A stretch of DNA of 64,000 bases, from positions 57,517 through 121,516 of the forward strand of contig JAFVDX010000014.1 of assembly GCA_017478225.1 (NCBI GenBank), read 5' to 3'. The notes beneath the pieces are model-generated. The model did no database searches and was not told where the DNA came from. It saw only the letters and a program-made list of their open reading frames with translations. How positions within the stretch are numbered: the stretch's first letter is position 1; the number at the start of each line of letters is the position of its first letter. Source of the DNA: Paludibacteraceae bacterium (GTDB lineage: Bacteria > Bacteroidota > Bacteroidia > Bacteroidales > Paludibacteraceae). The position numbers were made by a program, and so were the translations under genes. This document shows, one piece after another, positions 45,750 to 55,552 of this stretch.

Positions 45750-45791
45750 TTGATACACAACAATTTACATTCAGACAAAACAATAAAACTA

Positions 45792-46742
45792 ATGAAAAGA
45801 TATATTGTTCTGCTTTTTTTTGTGGTCGTCGCACTTGCCCTCAAAGCACAGTTCGACCCGATGATAGGACAATATATGCTTATGCCAACGGCGTATAACC
45901 CTGCAGCGGCAGGTGATGGAAACCTTATGAAGGTGAGCGGTTTGCATCGAATGCAGTTTACCGGCATTCGCAATGCACCGATGACTACTTATTTTAGTTT
46001 CTATTCGCCGTTTCGCATCTTGAAAACTAATCACGGAGCAGGAATCCGATTCATGAACGATAGGTATGGACTCTTTACCAATCGTACTCTACACCTGCAA
46101 TATGCCTACCGACAAAAACTCGGTAACGGCTTCCTCGCTGCAGGCGTCGATATGGGCTTCCTTAGCGTGGGATTCAAAGGAGATAGCGTCAACTTGAGCC
46201 AATTAAGCGGTTCTACCTATCATAAAACCGACGACCAACTCATCCCCACTAAAGAAGAAACAGGTATGGGTTTCGACCTCGGAGTAGGAGTATATTACTC
46301 CTCACCCCGCTGGTGGGCAGGTATAAGTTACTCGCACCTGACAAAACCTAAAATCCTTTGGGGTGAATATGCAAGCATACGAGTAAAAGGTACTTTTTAT
46401 GCCGCCGGAGGATACAACTGGCAACTCAGAAACAAAAAATGGGTAATCAAACCATCCGCCTTCGTCATGACCGACTTCACTTCGTGGAGCATCGCTCTCA
46501 CAGCACTCGTGCAGTATAAAGATAAATATAGATGGGGACTTACATACCATATAGCCGACGATGTGGCACTGCTTTTTAGCGTTGACATCATCTCAGGACT
46601 AACACTCGGATATACCTACGAACTGCCAACATCAAGCCTGCTCAAAGAATCCTATGGCTCTCACGAAGTATATTTGGCATACGGATTCGACATCCTAAAA
46701 CCTAAACGAAATAATAAATATAAAAGCATCAGATATTTATAA
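45792..46742 (+). CDS. porP: type IX secretion outer membrane protein PorP/SprF family
   Basis: A 316-residue protein from ATG 45792 with a signal peptide (about 1-19, ALKAQ). It opens with the PorP/SprF hallmark FDPMIGQYMLMPTAYNPAAAG and continues as an outer membrane barrel ending in KSIRYL. PorP-like proteins support T9SS assembly or anchor certain cargo. A start further upstream is possible in frame but would overlap the promoter. It heads the porP-porK-porL-porM-porN operon, with porK starting 24 bp later. Confidence 0.9.
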   Translation: MKRYIVLLFFVVVALALKAQFDPMIGQYMLMPTAYNPAAAGDGNLMKVSGLHRMQFTGIRNAPMTTYFSFYSPFRILKTNHGAGIRFMNDRYGLFTNRTLHLQYAYRQKLGNGFLAAGVDMGFLSVGFKGDSVNLSQLSGSTYHKTDDQLIPTKEETGMGFDLGVGVYYSSPRWWAGISYSHLTKPKILWGEYASIRVKGTFYAAGGYNWQLRNKKWVIKPSAFVMTDFTSWSIALTALVQYKDKYRWGLTYHIADDVALLFSVDIISGLTLGYTYELPTSSLLKESYGSHEVYLAYGFDILKPKRNNKYKSIRYL

Positions 46743-46766
46743 GATAAATCAAAAAATATATATTTT

Positions 46767-48116
46767 ATGAAATTAACTAAATTTCTTCCAATTGTCTTCG
46801 TCCTCGCACTTATGGCTTGTAATAAACCTGCAGGTGAATTGGTCGGGACAGGTGCGAACGGTAATTTCAAAGAAGCACATCCCTTTGGTATGGTCTATAT
46901 TAAGAAAGGGGCTGCTATGCTCGGAAGTAATACACAAAATGCTATCTTCGGTGAACCCGATAACCAACTTATGGTCACCGTCGATGCTTTCTGGATGGAT
47001 GAAACCGAAATTACAAACGATGAATACAAACAATTCGTCAATTGGGTGCGCGACTCAATAGCATATACCCGCCTCGTTGAAGCTGGATTCACAGAATATG
47101 CTATCGAACCCAAAGACGACGAGGTGGACGAAGAGAATTTCCAAATCAATTGGAAAAAGAAAATCCCTTGGAACTCCGCCGAAGAAGATATACAAGAGGC
47201 ATTGGCATATCTCTACTATCCTGATACCAAAACTATCAATACCAGCCTCTATCACTATCGCTATTCATGGGTCAACTACGACGAGGCCTCTTTGGCACGC
47301 AACCGCTTCGATGTATCCCGTGGTCGCTATCCTAAAGGCGCATCTGTAAGAGTTGATACCGCATGGGTCGATGAACTTAATGCTATTCACGACTCCACAA
47401 TAGTTCATCGCCTTACCGGCAATCCTAACGAACTCGTTACCCACATGATTATCAATATCTATCCTGATACTATGGTTTGGGTGCGCGACTTCGAATATGC
47501 TTACAACGAGCCTATGCTCCTCAAATACTTCTCTCACCCGGGATTCGCTCTCTATCCCGTCGTAGGCGTTACATGGGAACAAGCACATGCCTTCTGCCAA
47601 TGGCGCACCGACTTCTTCCTCAAACATAGCACCGTCGATGCACAAGTCTATCGCCTACCTACAGAAGCAGAATGGGAGTATGCAGCGCGAGGCGGCAGAA
47701 AAATGGCTACCTATCCTTGGGGAGGCAACTACGCACGCGATGAGAAAGGCTGCTATCTGGCTAACTTCAAACCCTTCCGCGGTAGTTATATGGACGACAC
47801 AGGTACCGCTACCAAACAAGTGGCACAATTCCGCCCTAACGACTTCGGACTTTTCGATATGGCTGGCAATGTGGCTGAATGGACATCTTCTGCATACAAC
47901 AAATCAACCAATGCCTATGTCAACGACCTCAATCCTCAACTGCAATATATGGCACGCAAAAGCGACGCAGATGTGCTCAAACGCAAAGTCGTTAAAGGTG
48001 GCAGTTGGAAAGATATATCATACTACCTGCAGTGCGGTACTCGCACCTACGAATATCAGTACGAAAGCCGCTCATACATAGGTTTCCGCTGCGTTCGATC
48101 ATATATCGGAGACTAA
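46767..48116 (+). CDS. porK: type IX secretion lipoprotein PorK/GldK
   Basis: A 449-residue lipoprotein (lipobox LALMAC, Cys18). It has a formylglycine-generating-enzyme-like (SUMF1) fold: MVYIKKGAAMLGS, AFWMDETEITNDEYKQFV, YRLPTEAEWEYAARGG, FDMAGNVAEWTSS, and KGGSWKDISYYLQCG...IGFRCVR. GldK/PorK forms the large periplasmic ring with PorN beneath the outer membrane and has lost the enzyme function. Gene order K-L-M-N is the conserved T9SS core. Confidence 0.95.
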   Translation: MKLTKFLPIVFVLALMACNKPAGELVGTGANGNFKEAHPFGMVYIKKGAAMLGSNTQNAIFGEPDNQLMVTVDAFWMDETEITNDEYKQFVNWVRDSIAYTRLVEAGFTEYAIEPKDDEVDEENFQINWKKKIPWNSAEEDIQEALAYLYYPDTKTINTSLYHYRYSWVNYDEASLARNRFDVSRGRYPKGASVRVDTAWVDELNAIHDSTIVHRLTGNPNELVTHMIINIYPDTMVWVRDFEYAYNEPMLLKYFSHPGFALYPVVGVTWEQAHAFCQWRTDFFLKHSTVDAQVYRLPTEAEWEYAARGGRKMATYPWGGNYARDEKGCYLANFKPFRGSYMDDTGTATKQVAQFRPNDFGLFDMAGNVAEWTSSAYNKSTNAYVNDLNPQLQYMARKSDADVLKRKVVKGGSWKDISYYLQCGTRTYEYQYESRSYIGFRCVRSYIGD

Positions 48117-48164
48117 AATCTATACCTTATTATATATAATAAGAACCTCTAAAAATTTAATATA

Positions 48165-49109
48165 ATGGCAACATCAAAAAATCCCCAAGAACTCAAAGGT
48201 TGGGACAAAGTAGTGGCATGGTATGCAAGCAAAGCATACGCAGTTAACATTATCTATAGTGCAGGCGCATCTATCGTTATTGTTGGTGCCCTCTTCAAAA
48301 TTCTTCACTGGCCAGGTGCCAGTTATGTGCTTATGGTAGGTATGTTCACCGAAGCATTCCTCTTTATTCTTGGTATATTCGAAAAACCTCATGCTACATA
48401 TCATTGGGAGCATGTATTTCCTCAATTGGTAGGAGACGAAACCAAAGAACTCCTTGGCGGAGGCGGCGGTACAACCCTACCTAACCCTAATGCTTCTCAA
48501 GATAATGCATCCGTTCCTACACTCTCTGAGGCACAACTCAAAGGACTCAACGACGGTATCGCTAATCTCAGTAAGACAGCAGAGCAACTCGCTCAACTTG
48601 GTAAAGTTGCAGAAGGCTCGCAAAAACTATCCGAGAAAATGGAAGCAGCAAGCCTCGCAGCAGAACAGTTCGCAGGCTCGCAATCACAACTCTCTGCAGC
48701 ATCACAAAAACTCGGCAATCAATTCACACAACTCGACGCCTCTTATGCTCAAGTCAATGCAGGCGTACAACAAGTGGCTGAACTCACTAAAGGATATGCT
48801 AAAAACACTGAGGCTCTCAATACACAGCTCAGTTCTATCAACGCCGTTTACGAACTCCAACTCACCAACGCTAAGGCTCAAGCCGATGCTGTGAAAGCAC
48901 AAGCCGCTGTCCTTCAACAACAAACAGAAAAACTTAATGCCGCTAATGCTACCCTTGATGCTGCAGCACAAAACCTCAAAGCACTGCAAGCAGAGACCCT
49001 CAATGCTGTCGAGGCAGGCAAACAATACACTGCAGCACAACAAAAACTCACAGCACAAATCGCCGACCTCAATAAGGTATATGGCAATATGCTCAATGCA
49101 TTAGCATAA
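48165..49109 (+). CDS. porL: type IX secretion motor protein PorL/GldL
   Basis: A 314-residue inner membrane protein. Two helices lie at about 27-48 and 52-70 (NIIYSAGASIVIVGALFKILHWPGASYVLMVGMFTEAFLFILGIF); the conserved Glu in FTEAF belongs to the proton path of the motor. The cytoplasmic remainder is a long Ala/Gln/Asn-rich coiled coil (residues ~120-310). With PorM it forms the proton-driven rotary motor powering T9SS transport. Confidence 0.95.
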   Translation: MATSKNPQELKGWDKVVAWYASKAYAVNIIYSAGASIVIVGALFKILHWPGASYVLMVGMFTEAFLFILGIFEKPHATYHWEHVFPQLVGDETKELLGGGGGTTLPNPNASQDNASVPTLSEAQLKGLNDGIANLSKTAEQLAQLGKVAEGSQKLSEKMEAASLAAEQFAGSQSQLSAASQKLGNQFTQLDASYAQVNAGVQQVAELTKGYAKNTEALNTQLSSINAVYELQLTNAKAQADAVKAQAAVLQQQTEKLNAANATLDAAAQNLKALQAETLNAVEAGKQYTAAQQKLTAQIADLNKVYGNMLNALA

Positions 49110-49182
49110 TTTCACGAGTTCACAACTATAAAATATAGTGAACTTCTTATTTTTAACTTTCTAACTCTTAAACATATAAGTT

Positions 49183-50775
49183 ATGGGTGGAGCAAAAAAC
49201 TGTCCGGAAACCCCGAGACAAAAAATGATAGGTATGATGTATCTCGTGCTGACCGCTATGTTAGCACTCAATGTCAGTACCGATATCCTTAACGGCTTCC
49301 GACTCGTTGACGATAGCATGCACTTCACACTCGATGCTACTGAAATAAGAAACAAAGAGATGATGCAAGACTTCCAAGCAGCCGCTGAACTCAACGAACA
49401 AAAAAACGGAGAGTGGTACCATAAAGCACAACTCCTCCAACAAAAGGCTGATAGCATCTACAACTATATCGAAGACTTCAAAAGTAATATCGCTATCCTC
49501 GCCGACGGCAAAGACTTTAAGAAATTCCTCGAAGAAAATCCTGGCGTTGGTGCACGAGTAACCAATATCAGCGCTCGTGACCAACTCGATGTAACCGCAC
49601 AATACGCCCTCAACGAAGGACATGGCGAAGTGCTTAAAAATATGTTCGTTGATTATCGCGAGTTCCTTATCGACCTCACTAAAAGCGCACGCTTCCCACA
49701 AGGTGAGAAATACACTGAATTCCAGCAGATGTTCTCCGTGGCTGGCGGCGTCAATGCCGATGGCGACTCTATCACATGGGAACAAATCATATTCGAAGGC
49801 ATGCCCGTTGGAGCAAGTATCACCGTGCTATCCAAAATGCAACTCGATATCCGCTCCGCACAATCTGAGATGATCCTCTATCTGCGCGACCAAACCGATG
49901 CCGGAGATATCCGTGCCAACAAACTCGAAGCATTCGTCGTTCCTAATTCACGCAATGTCATCCGTGGTGGTAAATATGTTGCCAATATCGTACTCGCTGC
50001 CATCGACTCCACTGCTAAACCCGACTATTATATCGACGGACAAAAAATCGGTAGCGACGGCAGATATGAAGTACTCGCAACAGGACTCGGACTCAAAAAA
50101 TACAAAGGCGAACTCGTCCTCCCATCTGCTGTAGAAGGAGAACCTCCTATCACCATCCCCTTCGAGTCTGACTATTCTGTCATGGAACCCTCGGTCACTA
50201 TCGCTAATACCGACCTCAATATCATGTACTCTGAATACGATAATAAATTCAGTATCTCCGTACCGGGTATTCCTAACGACAAAGTCAAAGTATCTGTCAG
50301 CGGCGCATCCGCACAACAACGAAGCGGAATGTGGATTATCAACCCCTCCGCCAATGCTAAAGAGGTATCTATCAGCGTAAGCGCCGAAGTGGACGGAAAA
50401 ATGCAATCAATGGGTACCAGCAAATATCGCGTTAAACCCAAACCTAATCCAAGCGTTTATTTCAAAACAGGTAATAGCGAAATCGAAAGCGGTAAAGTAT
50501 CTCGTAACGCTATCCTTAACCCAGCATCCACTGTCGTTGCAAGTTATGGACCCGACGGACTACTCGAACTTAAATATACCGTTACTTCATTCACTCTTAT
50601 GGTAAATAATATCGGTACGCAATCTAACGGTAATAAATTCACTAAACAACAAATCGAACAACTCTCCAAACTAAAACAAGGCTCCACTATCAATATCGTT
50701 GATGTTAAAGTAAAAGACGAAAAAGGAGTGCCCCTCAAGAAAAATATCGGTGGTATAATGCTGATACTTAACTAA
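49183..50775 (+). CDS. porM: type IX secretion motor shaft PorM/GldM
   Basis: A 530-residue protein with one N-terminal membrane helix (MIGMMYLVLTAMLALNVS, residues ~15-33) carrying the conserved Arg just before it (RQK). The periplasmic part has four domains: a helical D1 and beta-rich D2-D4 ending LKKNIGGIMLILN. PorM dimers span the periplasm and transmit motor rotation to the PorKN ring. Length is normal for the family. Confidence 0.95.
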   Translation: MGGAKNCPETPRQKMIGMMYLVLTAMLALNVSTDILNGFRLVDDSMHFTLDATEIRNKEMMQDFQAAAELNEQKNGEWYHKAQLLQQKADSIYNYIEDFKSNIAILADGKDFKKFLEENPGVGARVTNISARDQLDVTAQYALNEGHGEVLKNMFVDYREFLIDLTKSARFPQGEKYTEFQQMFSVAGGVNADGDSITWEQIIFEGMPVGASITVLSKMQLDIRSAQSEMILYLRDQTDAGDIRANKLEAFVVPNSRNVIRGGKYVANIVLAAIDSTAKPDYYIDGQKIGSDGRYEVLATGLGLKKYKGELVLPSAVEGEPPITIPFESDYSVMEPSVTIANTDLNIMYSEYDNKFSISVPGIPNDKVKVSVSGASAQQRSGMWIINPSANAKEVSISVSAEVDGKMQSMGTSKYRVKPKPNPSVYFKTGNSEIESGKVSRNAILNPASTVVASYGPDGLLELKYTVTSFTLMVNNIGTQSNGNKFTKQQIEQLSKLKQGSTINIVDVKVKDEKGVPLKKNIGGIMLILN

Positions 50776-50797
50776 TAGATATTTAAAAACTTAATAT

Positions 50798-51745
50798 ATG
50801 AAGAAGTTATGTTTTATCGCTTGTCTTGTGCTCTCTTTAAGCACCATTCAAGCACAACACCAAATCAACTCATACTTCGATAAAAACGGTGTGGTAGGAC
50901 TCGAAACTCAAGAACTCGACGACGCAGCCGACACACTCGTAACCGTATTCCATCGACGCGACGATGTGGTATGGTCCAGAACTATCTACCGTATTATCGA
51001 TATGCGTTATAAACAAAATAACCAACTCTATTTCCCCGTACGCTCCGATGACCCGGAATACCGTAGCCTCTTCAAAGTAATCGTGGACGCCATCATCGAC
51101 GGACTTGATGTATATGAAAAACCCTCCGACCCGCAGTACATAATGCCCGACCTGAGAGATACATCACTCATCATTCCAAGAGAAAATGTACCGTCCATAT
51201 TCCTTATCGATGACGACCCTACTGCCGAAAAAGATGAAGACTTCTACCAAGTGTGCTGCTCCAACGCTATGCTTATGCACTACGACTCAGTATCTGGTAA
51301 TATGTCCTTCAACTTCTTCCCATACGAGAACTTCGCTAAAAACCAACTCAAATACATCATTCAAGAGCAGGTCTTCTTCGATAAACACAATTCCAGACTC
51401 TACTCCAAAATCATCGCTATCGCTCCTATGCAGTCCGACCGAATCACCGCTACCGAGGATATCAACGCGGCAGTTCACTCCGCTATCCTCTTCTGGATTC
51501 CTTTCGATAAACTGCGTCCATATCTCGCTAAACAATACGTCATACCCGAGAAAAACGATACCAAGAGAGTTACCTTCGACGAATTCTTCGCTAAAAAACT
51601 CTATACATCCTATATCCTCGGCGACCAAAATGTTCATAGCCGCATGATTACACGTACCGTCCGGACTGAAAAAGAAATGAAAGTCGAACAACAACGCATC
51701 TTCGACGAACTCCTTAATTTCGAACAAGACCTCTGGGAGTACTAA
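50798..51745 (+). CDS. porN: type IX secretion ring protein PorN/GldN
   Basis: A 315-residue periplasmic protein with a signal peptide (about 1-19, TIQAQ). The GldN signature stretches are VVWSRTIYRIIDMRYKQNNQLYFPV (near 50-75) and LFWIPFDKLRPYLAKQYVIPEKN...TFDEFFAKKLYTSYILGDQNV. It partners with the PorK lipoprotein in the outer ring and contacts PorM. Last gene of the T9SS operon; ftsX follows after eight bases and may be co-transcribed. Confidence 0.94.
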   Translation: MKKLCFIACLVLSLSTIQAQHQINSYFDKNGVVGLETQELDDAADTLVTVFHRRDDVVWSRTIYRIIDMRYKQNNQLYFPVRSDDPEYRSLFKVIVDAIIDGLDVYEKPSDPQYIMPDLRDTSLIIPRENVPSIFLIDDDPTAEKDEDFYQVCCSNAMLMHYDSVSGNMSFNFFPYENFAKNQLKYIIQEQVFFDKHNSRLYSKIIAIAPMQSDRITATEDINAAVHSAILFWIPFDKLRPYLAKQYVIPEKNDTKRVTFDEFFAKKLYTSYILGDQNVHSRMITRTVRTEKEMKVEQQRIFDELLNFEQDLWEY

Positions 51746-51753
51746 TCTATCAG

Positions 51754-52614
51754 ATGAAGAAACATAGATTCATTAATATGTATCTCACCACTACAATCAG
51801 TGTCGCACTCGTGCTGACACTGATTGGTATTGAGGTACTTACCATTCTCTCTGCCAGACATATTCTGCAATCTGTCAAGGAAAATGTCAACCTCACTCTC
51901 GTCCTCGACGACCAACCTGACTCACTACAACTCTCCCGACTCCATAACCTCTTGCAAATTGCACCCTTCGCTAAATCATACCAATTCATCTCCAAACAAC
52001 AAGCACTCGAACAACATATCCAAAACCTCGGCGAAGACCCTACTCAATTCATCGGATATAACCCCCTCAGACCATCTTTCGAAGTACAACTCAATGCAGC
52101 GTATTCCAATACCGATAGCATTCAAATCATTCAAAACAAACTCTCACAATTCACTATCATTCAAGAAACTCTCTACCCTAAAGATGTAGTATCTATCCTC
52201 GACCAAAACCTCGAACGCTTTTCTATCATCGTTCTCGCTGTCGCACTTATCCTACTCTTTATCGCTATCGCTCTCATCTTCAATACTATCCGACTACATA
52301 TCTATTCCAAACGATTCCTTATCAACACAATGAAACTCGTCGGCGCCAAGTCGTGGACAATTAAGAAACCCTTTATCCTCAAGTCTTTCAAAATCGCTAT
52401 CTACGCATCACTGCTCTCTCTACTTATTCTCGCCGCCGCGTATTTCTATACTAAAAACTATCTTAATATCATCATTTTTATTCCTACTACTCAAAACATT
52501 ATTATCCTAATTTCTTTTATCCTCATTTCCGCTGTAATCATAACCACTCTCGCCGCATCCATCGCTACAGGTCGCTATATTCGCATGTCCACCAACGACC
52601 TCTACTACATCTAA
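51754..52614 (+). CDS. ftsX: cell division permease-like protein FtsX
   Basis: A 286-residue protein with the FtsX layout. There is an N-terminal helix (about 10-34), an extracytoplasmic domain of ~130 residues (KENVNLTLVLDDQPDSL...LYPKDVVSILDQNLERF), and three C-terminal helices ending TGRYIRMSTNDLYYI. FtsEX couples ATP hydrolysis to activation of periplasmic amidases in division. No ftsE is adjacent. Its stop codon TAA is part of the first unit of a 9-bp array. Confidence 0.87.
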   Translation: MKKHRFINMYLTTTISVALVLTLIGIEVLTILSARHILQSVKENVNLTLVLDDQPDSLQLSRLHNLLQIAPFAKSYQFISKQQALEQHIQNLGEDPTQFIGYNPLRPSFEVQLNAAYSNTDSIQIIQNKLSQFTIIQETLYPKDVVSILDQNLERFSIIVLAVALILLFIAIALIFNTIRLHIYSKRFLINTMKLVGAKSWTIKKPFILKSFKIAIYASLLSLLILAAAYFYTKNYLNIIIFIPTTQNIIILISFILISAVIITTLAASIATGRYIRMSTNDLYYI

Positions 52615-52672
52615 TGATTCTAAATCTTCTAAGTTCTCTAAATTCTCTAATTCCCCTAAAATCTCTATTCAC
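52610..52672. repeat. 9-bp tandem array between ftsX and the DUF3098 gene
   Basis: Seven degenerate 9-bp units of TCTAANTNC type. The first contains the ftsX stop codon and the last ends four bases before the next ATG. In the open frame it would encode SLNSL-like repeats, but it lies before the conserved start. Confidence 0.85.
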
Positions 52673-52676
52673 GCCT

Positions 52677-52895
52677 ATGGACTTCAAATTACCCAAACTC
52701 AATCTCATACTTCTGGCTATCGCCCTCGTCATCATCATCATCGGATTCGCTCTCATGACCGGGCAACCATCCACCGAAACTGCCTTCAACCCCGACATAT
52801 TCTCCTTCCGTAGAATCACACTCGGACCTATGATCGCTCTCTTCGGATTCGTATTCATGATTTTTGCTATACTTTTCAAACCTAAAAAGAAATAA
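52677..52895 (+). CDS. DUF3098 membrane protein
   Basis: A 72-residue protein with two membrane helices (about 8-29 and 49-67) flanking a short loop (GQPSTETAFNPDIFSFRRITLGPM). This matches DUF3098, a small protein that regularly sits between ftsX and uppP in Bacteroidota. I start at ATG 52677 because upstream codons would be the degenerate 9-bp array. Function is unknown, though the context suggests envelope biogenesis. Confidence 0.8.
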   Translation: MDFKLPKLNLILLAIALVIIIIGFALMTGQPSTETAFNPDIFSFRRITLGPMIALFGFVFMIFAILFKPKKK

Positions 52896-52898
52896 ACT

Positions 52899-53708
52899 AT
52901 GCAGTGGTTTGAAGCACTCTTACTCGGTGTCATACAAGGACTTACCGAATTTCTACCCGTCAGTAGCAGCGGACACCTCGAAATAGGACAGGCTATCCTA
53001 CACACCACAAGTAGCGATAACCTCACTTTTGCTATCGTCGTTCATGTCGCTACCGTTCTCTCCACTATTTGTGTCTTCTACCAGCAGATTTGGCAACTCC
53101 TTAAAGGCACTTTTTCTACCACTCAGTGGAACACCGAAAAAGACTATGTAGCCAAACTACTCGTCTCTATGATTCCTGTCTTTATCGTCGGCATGTTTTT
53201 CAAAGACTATGTCGAGTCTTTCTTCGGAAGCGGACTACTTATTGTCGGTATATGCCTGCTCATAACCGCACTTCTCCTTGCTCTCAGCGAATATATCACC
53301 AAGAAAAACAACAACCAAGGACACCCCGTTACCTATCGCGACTCTATCATCATCGGTCTCGCACAAGCCGTCGCCGTACTACCCGGACTTAGCCGAAGCG
53401 GAGCCACTATCGCTACAGGACTGCTCTGCGGAGTAAAAAAAGAAACTATCGCACAATTCTCTTTCCTCATGGTACTCATACCTATTCTCGGTGAAGCACT
53501 CCTCGACGCAATCAAAATCATCAAAGACCCATCACTCTTCACCTCTATCCCACTATCCTCACTCGCCATCGGATTCATCTCCGCTTTCCTCGTCGGACTA
53601 CTCGCATGCAAATTCATGATTCATATCGTGCAAAAACAAAAACTTACATATTTCGCTATCTACTGCCTCATCGTAGGTATCGTCGCAATCATCTATTCTA
53701 CTCTCTAA
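52899..53708 (+). CDS. uppP: undecaprenyl-diphosphatase UppP/BacA
   Basis: A 269-residue membrane enzyme that dephosphorylates undecaprenyl diphosphate, recycling the lipid carrier for peptidoglycan and surface glycans and giving bacitracin tolerance. Both catalytic regions are visible: [18 protein letters not shown] (14-31) and [15 protein letters not shown] (near 164-178). About eight helices. Its TAA stop overlaps the truB ATG by one base (TAATG). Confidence 0.96.
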   Translation: MQWFEALLLGVIQGLTEFLPVSSSGHLEIGQAILHTTSSDNLTFAIVVHVATVLSTICVFYQQIWQLLKGTFSTTQWNTEKDYVAKLLVSMIPVFIVGMFFKDYVESFFGSGLLIVGICLLITALLLALSEYITKKNNNQGHPVTYRDSIIIGLAQAVAVLPGLSRSGATIATGLLCGVKKETIAQFSFLMVLIPILGEALLDAIKIIKDPSLFTSIPLSSLAIGFISAFLVGLLACKFMIHIVQKQKLTYFAIYCLIVGIVAIIYSTL

Positions 53709-54412
53709 TGGATTTTATTCAAGGAGAAATACTACCATTCGACAAACCATACCGTTGGACCTCTTTTGACCTCGTGGCTAAAGTTCGATACCTCATCTGC
53801 CGTCACCTCGGTATCAAAAAACTCAAAGTCGGACATACAGGCACCCTCGACCCTCTCGCTACTGGAGTCATGGTCATCTGCACAGGAAAAAAAACTAAAC
53901 TCATCAAGCAACTACAACAACACCAAAAACAGTATATCGCTACTCTACAACTCGGCGCTACAACACCCTCCTTCGACCTCGAGAAACCTATCGACCAAAC
54001 CTTCCCCACACAACACATCAACCTCAACCTTATTCAAAATACACTTACACAATTCCAAGGAGATATCCTGCAAGTACCACCTACCTTCTCCGCCGTCAAA
54101 ATCGACGGAAAAAGAGCATACGACTACGCAAGACAAGGACAAGACATACAAATACAACCCAAAAACATCACTATCAGCCAACTACATATCCTCAACTACA
54201 ACCAACCACTCCAACAACTCACTCTCTCCATCACTTGCTCCAAAGGTACTTACATCCGAGCACTCGCACGAGATATAGGAATCGCACTCCAATCAGGAGC
54301 ACATCTTATTCAACTACAAAGAACACAACTCGGAGATATCTCACTCCATGACTGCCTAACTATTGAGCAATTCCAAGAAATGCTACAAAATACTAATCCG
54401 TCTAACATCTAA
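53708..54412 (+). CDS. truB: tRNA pseudouridine-55 synthase TruB
   Basis: A 234-residue pseudouridine synthase acting on U55 of tRNA T-loops. The catalytic Asp48 is in KVGHTGTLDPLATGV, and later motifs KTKLIKQLQ and CSKGTYIRALARDIG match the family. I use ATG 53708, which overlaps the uppP stop. The coding strand is strongly C-rich and G-poor compared with genes at 4-12 kb. queA follows after 11 bp. Confidence 0.95.
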   Translation: MDFIQGEILPFDKPYRWTSFDLVAKVRYLICRHLGIKKLKVGHTGTLDPLATGVMVICTGKKTKLIKQLQQHQKQYIATLQLGATTPSFDLEKPIDQTFPTQHINLNLIQNTLTQFQGDILQVPPTFSAVKIDGKRAYDYARQGQDIQIQPKNITISQLHILNYNQPLQQLTLSITCSKGTYIRALARDIGIALQSGAHLIQLQRTQLGDISLHDCLTIEQFQEMLQNTNPSNI

Positions 54413-54423
54413 TAAATAAATAT

Positions 54424-55491
54424 ATGAAACTCTCACAATTTAATTTCGATCTCCCCGAAGAACTTCTCGCACAGTATCCCGCACCCTTCCGCGACGATGC
54501 CAAACTACTCGTTCTCAACCGCAAAACAGGAGAGATTCAAATACAAAAAATCCCTGACATGCTCTCCTACTTCTCCGAAGGAGACTATTTCCTCTTCAAC
54601 GATACCAAAGTTTTCCCCGCAAGACTCTACGGAACCAAAGAACGAACAGGAGCCGCTATAGAAGTGTTCCTACTACGCGAACTCAACCGACAAAACAGAT
54701 ACTGGGATGTACTCGTTGACCCAGCACGAAAAATCCGTATCGGTAACAAAATCTATTTCGACGAAGACACTACTATCATCGCCGAAGTAATCGACAATAC
54801 CACATCCAGAGGAAGAACTCTACGCTTCCTCACCGACTATCCACCGGAAGAATTCCGTGAAAGACTCTTCGCCATCGGACACACACCACTACCTAAATAT
54901 ATCAAACGAGACCGATTCAACCCAGCAGAAAGAGACGCCGAAGACGAAGAAAGATACCAAACTATCTTCGCCGAAAAAGAAGGAGCAGTCGCCGTGCCGG
55001 CATCCGGACTACACTTCTCCAAATCTATGTTCAAACGAATGGAAATCATTGGCATCGAATGGGGATTCGTTACATCACATGTCGGACTCGGAAACTTCAA
55101 ACCTATCGAAGTCGAAGACCTCACTAAACATAAGATGGATTCCGAAAAAATGGAAATCACACAACCTATCGTCGATAAAATCGAACAACTACACCAAGAC
55201 GAAAAGCGTATATGTGCCATCGGAACCGATGTTATGAGAGTACTCGAAACCGTCGTAGGAACCGACGGACATATCAAAGCATACAAAGGATGGACCAATA
55301 AATTCATCTTCCCACCATACGACTTCTCCGTCGCTAACTCCTTGCTCGCTAACTTCTATATGCCCCAATCACCACAACTCATGATGACTGCCGCTTTCGG
55401 TGGATACGACAATGTTATGCACGCCTACCAAGTCGCTATCGACGAAAAACTACAATTCGGTGACTACGGCGACGCTATGCTTATCATCTAA
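54424..55491 (+). CDS. queA: S-adenosylmethionine:tRNA ribosyltransferase-isomerase QueA
   Basis: A 355-residue enzyme that adds epoxycyclopentanediol from SAM to preQ1 in tRNA, making epoxyqueuosine, the substrate of queG at 12 kb. Family motifs: FDLPEELLAQYPAPFRDDAKLLVL at the N-terminus, LFNDTKVFPARL near 57-68, and ASGLHFS and THVGLGNFKPIEVEDLTKH in the middle (here SHVGLG). Its stop codon is within the first unit of a 9-bp array. Confidence 0.95.
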   Translation: MKLSQFNFDLPEELLAQYPAPFRDDAKLLVLNRKTGEIQIQKIPDMLSYFSEGDYFLFNDTKVFPARLYGTKERTGAAIEVFLLRELNRQNRYWDVLVDPARKIRIGNKIYFDEDTTIIAEVIDNTTSRGRTLRFLTDYPPEEFRERLFAIGHTPLPKYIKRDRFNPAERDAEDEERYQTIFAEKEGAVAVPASGLHFSKSMFKRMEIIGIEWGFVTSHVGLGNFKPIEVEDLTKHKMDSEKMEITQPIVDKIEQLHQDEKRICAIGTDVMRVLETVVGTDGHIKAYKGWTNKFIFPPYDFSVANSLLANFYMPQSPQLMMTAAFGGYDNVMHAYQVAIDEKLQFGDYGDAMLII

Positions 55492-55548
55492 ATCCTCTAA
55501 ATCTTCTAAGTCTTCTAAGTCCTCTAAAATTCTAAGTCCTCTAAGCCC
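55487..55548. repeat. 9-bp tandem array between queA and ung
   Basis: Seven units (six of 9 bp, one of 8) of TCTAARTCY. The first contains the queA stop codon and the last ends four bases before the ung ATG. Translated in the ung frame it would give a Ser-Ser-Lys repeat. Confidence 0.9.
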
Positions 55549-55552
55549 CACT

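Noticed and set aside
55400..55552. N-terminal extension of ung with Ser-Ser-Lys repeats
   Set aside because: It overlaps queA and consists of the 9-bp array; the conserved glycosylase begins at ATG 55553.
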